Assembly: GCF_018829635.1 (NCBI RefSeq)
Contig: NZ_JAHKKG010000018.1
Span: 62,001-126,000 of the forward strand
Direction: 5' to 3'
Length of the DNA stretch: 64,000 bases
Origin: Paractinoplanes bogorensis
Lineage (GTDB): Bacteria > Actinomycetota > Actinomycetes > Mycobacteriales > Micromonosporaceae
Part shown: positions 33,445-41,126 of the stretch, piece after piece
How positions within the stretch are numbered: position 1 is the first letter of the stretch
Layout: every line of letters begins with the position of its first letter
The notes under the pieces: model-generated
Told to the model about the DNA's origin: nothing
Seen by the model: the letters and a program-made list of their open reading frames with translations, nothing else
The model's database searches: none
Position numbers and translations under genes: made by a program

Positions 33445-36400
33445 ACGCCGTCCGGATCGAGACCCCGGTGATCGTCCGCTGGACGGGCGACGCCGACGAG
33501 GCCGTGCGCCGCGCCGTGGAAGCCGCGGTGATCGCGGGGGTGCGGCAGGCTCTGGGCGCCCCGGCGGCCTCGAGCCCGGTCGGCGCAGCGCCGGAGAACG
33601 GTGCCTGGGGCGCGGATCCGGACAGTCCGCTGTGGACTCTGCCCAGCTTTGACGCCGGCGGGGCGCCCGTGGCCGTGCCGGTGCGGCTGCCGCGCGGTGA
33701 CGTGCTGATCCGTTCGCCGTTCGCGCCGCAACCGGTGATCCGGCTGTCCGCCGCCGCCTTCGTCTGGACCGGCGGCGACCTGCACCTGACCTCGTCGTCG
33801 CTGGCCCGGGCCGTGCAGTGGGGACGGGCGCTCTACGGCGCGCACGGTTTCGCGGTCCTGGAACAGACCGGCGACCACGTGGCCGACCGGTTTGTCATGA
33901 CACCGCTCGAGGCCCAGCTCCGGGTGCGGGACCTGGGGCGGCTGCGGGAGACGCCGCCGGAGGGTGCGCCCGCGATCCCGGGCCTGCGTCGCACCGAGGT
34001 GGGCGAGATCCTCAAGCTACGGGACATGCGGGTCGTGCTGGCCGCCACCGGCGACGGCCACTTCGTCTACAACCTCAAGCGGGATGCCCGCTGGGAACCG
34101 GCCGATGTCCAGCGTGAGTTCGCCCGTACGCCGAGCGGCGAGCGGGCCGACCCGGCCGACCTGGCCCGCGTCGCGACCGAGCAGCTCACCGCGGCCGGGA
34201 CCGGCGCCGAGCCGGGCACCAGCGACGACGACGTGCTGGCGGCCCGCATCGTCACCATGGACCGGGACGTCTTCGCGGCCATGCCGTGGGAGCAGCGCGC
34301 CGCGTTCCTGCTGGTGCTGGGCAAGCTGTGGTGGCCCAGCGCCCGGCAGAAGAAGGCGATCGTCGAGTTGCTCGCCTCGGCCCGCACCACCAGCGAGCTG
34401 GAAGCGATGGCCGCGATCCTGCGGGCCGCCGGCGGTTACGAGCGGCTGTTCGCCACGCTCGACGGCGACATCGTCGAGCTGTTGCTGCTGCTCGGGCGGT
34501 CGCGCCCGATACGGCCGATGAGCCTGTCCTACGTCCTGTCTCTCTTCCTCGACCTCCAGACGCTGCCGGTCGGCGGCATCGACCCGCTGCGGCACCTGCG
34601 TAACCAGGCCGGTGGGGTGAGCCTGTGGGTGCGCTCCACCATCGACGGCCTCACCGACCTGTTCACCCACTCGCCGGCCGAGCTGCTGGAGGGCATCGGA
34701 CACCTGGCCGAGTTCGCGCTCGTCGTGCAGGCCGCCACCCGGATCCCGCCCGACCCGGCCGCGGTGATGATGCTGGTCCTCATCGCGGGGCAGGCCGGCG
34801 AGGCGATCCGCACGGCCATGGCCGGCCTCGAGTACGCCGAGCAGCTCGGTCAGACGTACGGGAAAAGGGGTTCGGGCGCCCGGATCAGCGGTGATCTGGC
34901 CGAGCGGCTGGAGACCGCCCTGGTCGTCGAGATCCTGAGCTGGTTCGTCGGCATCGGCGAGATCCGGGCCGCGCTCAAGGGCGTCCAGCTCACCGACCGG
35001 GTCGCCGCGCTGCTCAAGGTGTTGTCGTCGCTCGGACGGCTCGGGAAGGCCGCCGAGGTGGCCGAGGAGATCGGCAAGCTGGACCGGTTCGTGTCGGCGC
35101 TGACCAAGCTGGCTCAGCTGCGCAACGAGACCGCGGCCGCGCAGGCCCTGCGGCTGCTCCCGGCCGGGCATCTCAGCGAGATCTCGCGTCTCGCCGAGCT
35201 GCTCGACGTGCCGGCCGGGGCGAGCCGGACGGTGGTCCGGCGGCTTGCGAAGGCGCAGAACGTCACCGCCGACGTGGAGCGGCTCGCCGACGCGCTCGCC
35301 CTCGCGCGACGATTCGACCGGCGGGCCGCGCAGGTCGGCGGGATCACCGGGGACATGGTGGTCGCGCTGCGGAAACTGCTCGATACCGGCTGGCCGCGCG
35401 GCGTGCTGGCCAACCTGGTCGAAGCGGTGCCGGCCGAACGGCTCGCGCTGTGGTCACGGGCCGTCGGCACGTTGCGACCCGGTCAGGTGGAACGGCTCGG
35501 CGCCCGCTATCTGGAGGCGCTCGCCTACTGGGAACGATCTCTCGCGTTCGTCGCCGACGCCGGCGGCGACGTCTACCTCACCCTGCTGCGGCGGAACGGC
35601 GGCGACACCCGCGCGGTCGACATGCTGCTGGAGATCCTCGAGGCCCGCCGCGCCGAGATCGGTGATCCGGCCGCCTATCAGCGCCTGCTCGACCGGATCG
35701 CGGCCGGCGAGGCCGCCGCGCTGGAGGAACTGTCCGCCCGCATCTCGCAGATGGCCGCCGCGGTGACCGAGCGGCTGCGGGCCGGCAGCCGGCAGCAGTT
35801 GCTCGCCGAACTGGCCGAGTTCGACGAGGAGATCGCCCGGCTCCGCCGGCAGAACCGGGTCGCCGAGGCCGCCGAGGTGGCCGCCCGGCGGGACCGGCTC
35901 GCGGCCCGGTTCGCCGACCTGACCGACCAGGAGCTGTCCGGGCTCGACCGGCTCGCGAAGCTGGCCGACGACACCGGCGACTTCGCCTGGGACACCGTGC
36001 TCGACCTGGCCGCCGCCGACCGCGGCGACATGCTGCGGCTGATCGACGACATCGCCGGCCGGCTGCCCACCGGCCGGCTCACCGGCATCGGCGACGTGCT
36101 GCGCAACATCTTCGAACGTCAGGTCGGCAAGGCCGGCCGGTTCCAGCTCGCGGTCCAGGGCGGCTGGGGTGAGCTGTACGCGGCCCGGACGCTGATCGCC
36201 GAATTCGGCGCGACCGCCCTGGAGTTTCAGGCGCCGAGAACGAACCGGGTGGTCGACATTCTCGCCGACCTGCCCCGGGGCCGGGTCAGCGTCGAGGTCA
36301 AGACCAACCTCGGCGACCTGGCCACCGTCTCCGAGCCGCAGTTGCTCAAGGACCTCGTGTCGCACGCGGGCACCGGCTATGACGATCTGCTCTATCTCTA

Positions 36401-36566
36401 CCACCCGTCGGTGGCCGGCGAGATGCCCTCCGTCGGCCGCCGCATGCTCGCGCTCTTCGACGATCCGGCGGTGAGCGGGTCCTTCGATGCCAAGGGCCTG
36501 GAGGCCGCGAAGAAGGCGTTCCAGAAGTGGCTCGACGCGGGCAACCCGCGCACCTATCGGCTCTAG
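33441..36566 (+). CDS. Large putative effector 2: shared docking module and PD-(D/E)xK-like nuclease C-terminus
   Basis: This 1,041-residue protein starts MNAVRIETPVIVRWTG, the same strand motif as effector 1, followed by a helix. The central 250-900 region is helical and Ala/Leu-rich, with long amphipathic stretches and a coiled coil around 790-830 (LAEFDEEIARLRRQNRVAEA). The last 140 residues look like a restriction-endonuclease fold: Glu in GELYAARTLI (about 910), Asp in RVVDILADL (about 938), and EVK in RVSVEVKTN (about 953-955). It is coupled to effector 1 by a 4-bp overlap. Its length and helicity would also suit a tape measure, so it may combine both roles. Confidence 0.62.
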   Translation: MNAVRIETPVIVRWTGDADEAVRRAVEAAVIAGVRQALGAPAASSPVGAAPENGAWGADPDSPLWTLPSFDAGGAPVAVPVRLPRGDVLIRSPFAPQPVIRLSAAAFVWTGGDLHLTSSSLARAVQWGRALYGAHGFAVLEQTGDHVADRFVMTPLEAQLRVRDLGRLRETPPEGAPAIPGLRRTEVGEILKLRDMRVVLAATGDGHFVYNLKRDARWEPADVQREFARTPSGERADPADLARVATEQLTAAGTGAEPGTSDDDVLAARIVTMDRDVFAAMPWEQRAAFLLVLGKLWWPSARQKKAIVELLASARTTSELEAMAAILRAAGGYERLFATLDGDIVELLLLLGRSRPIRPMSLSYVLSLFLDLQTLPVGGIDPLRHLRNQAGGVSLWVRSTIDGLTDLFTHSPAELLEGIGHLAEFALVVQAATRIPPDPAAVMMLVLIAGQAGEAIRTAMAGLEYAEQLGQTYGKRGSGARISGDLAERLETALVVEILSWFVGIGEIRAALKGVQLTDRVAALLKVLSSLGRLGKAAEVAEEIGKLDRFVSALTKLAQLRNETAAAQALRLLPAGHLSEISRLAELLDVPAGASRTVVRRLAKAQNVTADVERLADALALARRFDRRAAQVGGITGDMVVALRKLLDTGWPRGVLANLVEAVPAERLALWSRAVGTLRPGQVERLGARYLEALAYWERSLAFVADAGGDVYLTLLRRNGGDTRAVDMLLEILEARRAEIGDPAAYQRLLDRIAAGEAAALEELSARISQMAAAVTERLRAGSRQQLLAELAEFDEEIARLRRQNRVAEAAEVAARRDRLAARFADLTDQELSGLDRLAKLADDTGDFAWDTVLDLAAADRGDMLRLIDDIAGRLPTGRLTGIGDVLRNIFERQVGKAGRFQLAVQGGWGELYAARTLIAEFGATALEFQAPRTNRVVDILADLPRGRVSVEVKTNLGDLATVSEPQLLKDLVSHAGTGYDDLLYLYHPSVAGEMPSVGRRMLALFDDPAVSGSFDAKGLEAAKKAFQKWLDAGNPRTYRL

Positions 36567-36579
36567 GAGGGGAGGGGAG

Positions 36580-37080
36580 ATGGCCACGCCCGTGATGGTC
36601 GGCAACGTGTCGCTGCTGTACGTCCAGAGCATCACCATGACCGAGGGCTACGAGATCGAGCGGATCGCGGGCAGCCGCTTCTCGCAGGCCATCGCGCCGA
36701 CCACCAAGACGATCGCGATCGAGGCGATCCTGGCCGGTCCGGACCGGATGCGGGACAAGAAGAAGCTCGAGGCGCTCGCGCTGGTGTCCCGGGTGATGAT
36801 CGCCGCGGTCGCGCCCGCCCTCGCCGTCACCGGCATCCCGGTGGTGTGCGGCCTGACGTACAGCCTCGACATGCAGATCACGAGCCTGCGGTTCACCCAG
36901 TCGGTCAGCAAACGGGAGGCCCTCGACGTGAGCCTGACCCTGCGTCACGTGCCCCGCTCCAACGTCACCGCGGTGATCGGCGAGGTCGCCGACATGGCGC
37001 TCGCCTCCGGCACACCACTGACCCCGTCGCCACCACCGCCGGGCGCGACACCCCGGCGAGCCACGGAGCCGCTGCCATGA
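36580..37080 (+). CDS. Tail/baseplate protein of the tail-like locus (hub-adaptor position)
   Basis: This 166-residue protein starts at an ATG behind GGAGGGGAG. The body is strand-rich (VMVGNVSLLYVQSITMTEGY, LTYSLDMQITSLRFTQSV) and ends in a Pro-rich tail (TPSPPPPGATPRRATEPLP). It occupies the place of the LysM/gp53-like adaptor that joins tube and hub in phage and eCIS operons, but I see no LysM motif. Its start follows the effector stop by 13 bases, and its end overlaps the next gene (ATGA). Confidence 0.6.
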   Translation: MATPVMVGNVSLLYVQSITMTEGYEIERIAGSRFSQAIAPTTKTIAIEAILAGPDRMRDKKKLEALALVSRVMIAAVAPALAVTGIPVVCGLTYSLDMQITSLRFTQSVSKREALDVSLTLRHVPRSNVTAVIGEVADMALASGTPLTPSPPPPGATPRRATEPLP

Positions 37081-37445
37081 CCGCGTTCGCGAGGCTGCCG
37101 GTCAACCCGGACGACGGGTTCCCCCAGGCGTTCCGGCTGGCGCTGGGATCGGCCACCTACGTGGTGACGCTGACCGTCACCGTGGTCGAGGAGTCCCTTC
37201 TCGACGGCGGGGAGCCGCTCGTGCTGCCCCGGCCGGGCGCATTCATGACGGTGGAGGTGACCCGCGAGTCGCCCGGCCCGGCCCGGACCGTGCTGCGCCG
37301 CAAACTCGTGCCCGGCCTGGAACTTCAGGGGGCCGAGGTGGTCCTGAAGGCGGTCACGATGATCGTCGACCCGCGCAATCTGGGCGCCGCCGGGGCGTTC
37401 GGGTCGCAGGTTCTGGTGGGGGTGGCGGCGCGATGGGTTTTGTGA
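37077..37445 (+). CDS. Small baseplate-type protein, function unknown
   Basis: This 122-residue beta-rich protein includes FRLALGSATYVVTLTVTVVE and AFMTVEVTRESPGPARTVLR. It is coupled to the gene before it (ATGA) and overlaps the hub gene by 13 bp. Comparable small all-beta proteins sit next to the hub gene in phage tail operons and may plug or line the hub. I do not recognise a named family. Confidence 0.55.
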   Translation: MTAFARLPVNPDDGFPQAFRLALGSATYVVTLTVTVVEESLLDGGEPLVLPRPGAFMTVEVTRESPGPARTVLRRKLVPGLELQGAEVVLKAVTMIVDPRNLGAAGAFGSQVLVGVAARWVL

Positions 37446-39094
37446 TCTGGTTCCAGGTCAGCATCGAGGGCGCGGGGCTCGGCGGGCTGCTGCCGCTGCG
37501 GATCTCCAACGACGTGTTCGGCGGCGAGTACGTCCTCGATGCCGACATCACCGTCGACCTGATCAGCGGGGCGGCCGCCAGCACGTTCACGGTGGTGCTG
37601 ACCAGCCTGCCGGCCGACGTCGTGGACACCCTCAAGACCCGGCACGCCAAGGCCGTCGCCGGGGGCGAGCCGGCCGGGATCACCATCGGGCTCGGCTATT
37701 TCGACGACCCGGCCGGGCGGGCCGACCCGCTGCTGCGCGGGGTGCTCACCTCGATCCGTACGAGCGTGGGCCGCAACGGCGACCTGATCACCACCCTGCG
37801 GGGCCTCGAGCTGGCCGGCTACAAGCTGCTCAAAGCCTCGGTGGCCGCGGGTGAGGCGGGGGACCACCCGTTGACCGAGGCGGTGCGGTCGATCGCGGCG
37901 GCGGCCGGCGACCTGCGGTTCTCGGCGGCCGGGCTCCCCACGGTCAAGGACTTCAGCCTGCATGCCGGCGACGGGTTGCAGGCCCTGCGGGAGGTGGCGC
38001 AAGCCGCCGAGGCGCCGCTGGTGATCGGCAACGAGATGATCAGGATCGGTCCGGTCGTCGGAACCGGGGAGGCGCTGCACTTCACGGCGGACGACAACAT
38101 CGTCGAGCTGGACCACGTACAGGAGGACCCGCAGGACCTCTTCCAGCGAGCGGCGAGATCCGAGCCACGCACCGCGGTGGAGGTCGGGGTGCTCGGCGAC
38201 CCGCGGATCCGTCCGGGAATGCCGGTCATCCTGGAGCCCGGGGATCCGCGCGACGCGCCGGCCGGGACGTTGCGCGTCGAGCAGGCCCACCACGTCTTCG
38301 ACCACAAGCAGGGTTACACCTGCCGGGTCGGCCTCGTGGTGGCCGAGGCCGGCCGGCCCGCCTCCCGCACGACCGGTGCCGACGGTGTGGCCGACCGGAT
38401 CCGGGACGTCGCCGAGTCGGTGCGCACCGGCAACCCGGCCATCGACGTGGGCGAGGTCGCCGCCTACCACGACAAGCACCTCGCCGACCTGCGCTACGGG
38501 CAGACCCCGAAGGCGGCCACCGTCGCGCCGAGCGTCGAGACCCCGGTCGACGACACCCCGCAGTTGCACAACCGGCCGATGTCCTCGCCGTTCGCCTTCC
38601 ACCGCTGCGGACTGGTCGTGCCCGTGCTGCCCGGCATGCGCGCGCTGCTCGCCCACAACCGGGGCCTGGTCAACGACGCCGTGGTGGCCGGTTTCCTCTG
38701 GCCCGAGAAACCGACCCGCTATCAGCCGCCGAAGAACAAGCCGGGCGACTGGTGGCTGTGCCTGCCGACCGAACTGGACGGCAAAGGCCTGCCCACCGGC
38801 AAGGGCGTCGGCGACCTGACCGACGCGACCGGCCGGCGGGTGATGCAGGCCAAGGGGCTGCGCATCACGGTCGGCGCGAAGCTGCTGCCCGAGGTGGGGG
38901 ACCGGCCCGACTTGCCCGAGGACGGCGAGCTGGTCATCGAGCACTCCTCCGGCACCAAGGTGACTGTCGACAAGGACGGGGCGGTCGTGGTGGACAGCGG
39001 CGGCAAGACCGTGACGCTCAAGAGCGGCTCGGCGACCATCACGCTCGACGACGGCAAGATCACCCTGAGCGGCTCCAAGGTGGAGGTGTCCTGA
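37433..39094 (+). CDS. Baseplate hub/spike protein (VgrG / gp27-gp5-like)
   Basis: This 553-residue protein has an N-terminal hub-like domain (ISNDVFGGEYVLDADITVDL, LRGVLTSIRTSVGRNGDLIT) similar to late-control D/gp27 proteins. A middle OB-like region with PVLPGMRALLAHNRGLVNDA follows. The C-terminus is a short run of strand repeats (GTKVTVDKDGAVVVDSGGKT, ATITLDDGKITLSGSKVEVS) typical of the gp5/VgrG beta-helix needle. It should form the trimeric spike that pierces the target. The stop overlaps the next start (TGATG), which couples spike and tip. Confidence 0.8.
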   Translation: MGFVIWFQVSIEGAGLGGLLPLRISNDVFGGEYVLDADITVDLISGAAASTFTVVLTSLPADVVDTLKTRHAKAVAGGEPAGITIGLGYFDDPAGRADPLLRGVLTSIRTSVGRNGDLITTLRGLELAGYKLLKASVAAGEAGDHPLTEAVRSIAAAAGDLRFSAAGLPTVKDFSLHAGDGLQALREVAQAAEAPLVIGNEMIRIGPVVGTGEALHFTADDNIVELDHVQEDPQDLFQRAARSEPRTAVEVGVLGDPRIRPGMPVILEPGDPRDAPAGTLRVEQAHHVFDHKQGYTCRVGLVVAEAGRPASRTTGADGVADRIRDVAESVRTGNPAIDVGEVAAYHDKHLADLRYGQTPKAATVAPSVETPVDDTPQLHNRPMSSPFAFHRCGLVVPVLPGMRALLAHNRGLVNDAVVAGFLWPEKPTRYQPPKNKPGDWWLCLPTELDGKGLPTGKGVGDLTDATGRRVMQAKGLRITVGAKLLPEVGDRPDLPEDGELVIEHSSGTKVTVDKDGAVVVDSGGKTVTLKSGSATITLDDGKITLSGSKVEVS

Positions 39095-39429
39095 TGGCGG
39101 CCGTCCTCAACGCCGACGCGAAGATCGGTTGCGGTCACGGCGGCAGCGTCCGGATCAGTGCCGGGCAGGACAAGCTCGTCGCCGGTGGCGCCGCGGTCCT
39201 CATCGACGGCGACCTCGACGGCGCGACGGTCAGCGGCTGCGGCACGACCCAGTCGAGCAGCACGTCGCAGTGCAAGTCGGTGTCGTCGGTGATCGGCGGC
39301 ACCGCGGCGAAGCTCACGGCGGGCGGCAGCAAGGTGCTGCTCGAAACGGTGAGCGGCCTGACCGACGGCGTTCCGCCCGGCACCCTCGTCGTGCAGTCGG
39401 CGGGCCAGACCATCCTGCAAGCGAGCTGA
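39094..39429 (+). CDS. PAAR-like spike-tip protein
   Basis: This 111-residue protein follows the spike gene. The N-terminal DAKIGCGHGGSVRIS resembles the metal-binding Cys/His start of PAAR and PAAR-like tips. The later Cys residues (SGCGTTQ, SQCKSV) could complete a metal site. The C-terminal half is strand-rich (TLVVQSAGQTILQAS). A tip protein sharpens the needle and can carry cargo. The start overlaps the spike stop. Confidence 0.7.
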   Translation: MAAVLNADAKIGCGHGGSVRISAGQDKLVAGGAAVLIDGDLDGATVSGCGTTQSSSTSQCKSVSSVIGGTAAKLTAGGSKVLLETVSGLTDGVPPGTLVVQSAGQTILQAS

Positions 39430-39442
39430 GACGGAGGACGTG

Positions 39443-39817
39443 ATGCTCGGCCACAGCCTCGAACTGCGCGACGGCGATCTGGTCATGGCGGGCGGCCGGA
39501 TGGCCACGGTCGCCGGGCTCGCCAACGCCGTGCAGGCGCTGACCCTGCGGGTGCTCACCCCGCTCGGCACCGACCGGTTCGCCGTCACCTACGGCCTCGA
39601 CCTCGTCCCCGTGCTCACCCAGGCCGTCGGCGCCCGTACGGCGCAGGATCTGCTGCGGCTCAGCCTCGTGCGGACCCTGGGCAGCGACCCCCGGGTCCGC
39701 GAGATCCAGGACGTCACCGTGTCGCCCGACCCCGGCAAACGGCTCTGGCGGGTCGAGGTCGTGCTGATCGTCGTGGACGGCACCGCGCGCGAGCTGACGT
39801 TCGAGGTCGGTGCCTGA
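39443..39817 (+). CDS. Baseplate wedge protein, gp25-like
   Basis: This 124-residue protein belongs to the gp25/W lysozyme-like family that initiates sheath assembly. Family landmarks are GLANAVQALTLRVLTPLGTD, YGLDLVPVLTQ and the C-terminal strand WRVEVVLIVVDG. The chosen ATG at 39443 follows GGAGG by five bases; a GTG three bases earlier is too close to it. It precedes the gp47/J gene, the conserved order in contractile systems. Confidence 0.82.
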   Translation: MLGHSLELRDGDLVMAGGRMATVAGLANAVQALTLRVLTPLGTDRFAVTYGLDLVPVLTQAVGARTAQDLLRLSLVRTLGSDPRVREIQDVTVSPDPGKRLWRVEVVLIVVDGTARELTFEVGA

Positions 39818-39818
39818 G

Positions 39819-41126
39819 ATGGCCGACTTCGGGGTGACACCGGACGGCTTCGTCCGCAAGGAGTTCGACACCCTGCTCGCCGAGTCGTCGGCCCGGGCCC
39901 GGGCGGTCTTCGGCGACGACGTCGACCTGTCACCGACCAGCCCGATCCGGAAGATCCTGGAGGTGGCGGCGGCCGAGGACGCCCGGCTGTGGCGGCGCCT
40001 CGAGGACCTCTACCACGCGAACTTCCTGTCGTCCGCGGTCGGCACCGACCTCGATCGGCTCGGCGAGGACGTCGGCCTGGGCCGCCCGTTCCGGTTCGCC
40101 ACCGGCCGGGTCACCGTCAAGGTCACCAGCCCGCAGCCCGGCCGCGAGTACGTGTTGCCCGAGGGCACCGTCCTCGTCGCGCCGGGGGCCGTCCTGCACA
40201 CCACCGTGGTGGCCCGGCTCAGCGAGAACGCCGACACCGTGACCGTGCCGGCGCGGGCCTTCGCGGCCGGGGCCGGCGGCGATGTGCCGGCCGGGGCGAT
40301 CACCGCGATCGACCCCGACTACCTGCGGCACCATCTGGGCATCGTTGCGCCGACCGGCTTCGACGTCACCAACGACCAGGCGTTCACCGGTGGCGCCGAG
40401 CCGGAGGACGACGAGACCTACCGCGCGCGCCTGCTCGGGCGGTCCCGCACGATGTGGACGCCGGCCGCCGTACGCGATGCCGTGCTCACGGTGCCCGGGG
40501 TCGTCGACGTGCTGCTGTCCGATCCGCTCGGCGGGGTCGACGTGTCACAGAGCTACTTCGGCGCGTTCCCGTTCGATCAGCGCCTGTTCAGCGACGAGCG
40601 CCGGGTCGGCGAGCCGTACTTCTTCAGTGTGGTCGTCGCGCACGAGTTCGCCCGGCCCTGGCGCACCGAGCCGCCGGGCACTGTCACCGGCATCTTCGAA
40701 CAGGTCACCGAGGCCGTCGACCGGGTGCGGCCGGTCGGCATCCACCCGCAGGTCGTCGAGGCCGACCACATCGAGGTCGGGCTGCGGGCGCAACTGGTCA
40801 CCCGGCCCGGCTACGACTCGCAGGCCCTGGTGGGGGCGCTCACCGAACGGCTCGCCGCCGACGTCGGCGGGCTCGTGCTCGGCGGGGACGTGTTGTTCAG
40901 CCAGGTCATGCGCGCCCTCGTCGAGCAGCCCGGGGTCAGCGACGTGCAGAATCTGCGGCTGCGACGCTGCCCGCCCGCGTTCGGGCGGATCACGCTCGGG
41001 CAGGTCGGGTTCGCGTCCGACGTGGTCGAGGCCGGGCCGGGGGAGAACCTCGTCATGGCCGCCACCGAGATCGCCGTGTTCACCGTCGACTCCGCGTTGC
41101 TCGAGGTGGAGGTGACACCACGATGA
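39819..41126 (+). CDS. Baseplate J / gp47-like wedge protein
   Basis: This 435-residue protein has the typical start FGVTPDGFVRKEFDTLLAES and the J-family centre (YVLPEGTVLVAP, VPAGAITAI, NDQAFTGGAEPEDDETYRAR), where incoming subunits are tested for size. The conserved VRDAVLTVPGVVDVLLSD segment is present. The C-terminal part builds the wedge contact with the tail-I protein. The ATG at 39819 is one base after the gp25 stop; a GTG at 39810 is the alternative. It overlaps the next gene by 4 bp. Confidence 0.85.
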   Translation: MADFGVTPDGFVRKEFDTLLAESSARARAVFGDDVDLSPTSPIRKILEVAAAEDARLWRRLEDLYHANFLSSAVGTDLDRLGEDVGLGRPFRFATGRVTVKVTSPQPGREYVLPEGTVLVAPGAVLHTTVVARLSENADTVTVPARAFAAGAGGDVPAGAITAIDPDYLRHHLGIVAPTGFDVTNDQAFTGGAEPEDDETYRARLLGRSRTMWTPAAVRDAVLTVPGVVDVLLSDPLGGVDVSQSYFGAFPFDQRLFSDERRVGEPYFFSVVVAHEFARPWRTEPPGTVTGIFEQVTEAVDRVRPVGIHPQVVEADHIEVGLRAQLVTRPGYDSQALVGALTERLAADVGGLVLGGDVLFSQVMRALVEQPGVSDVQNLRLRRCPPAFGRITLGQVGFASDVVEAGPGENLVMAATEIAVFTVDSALLEVEVTPR

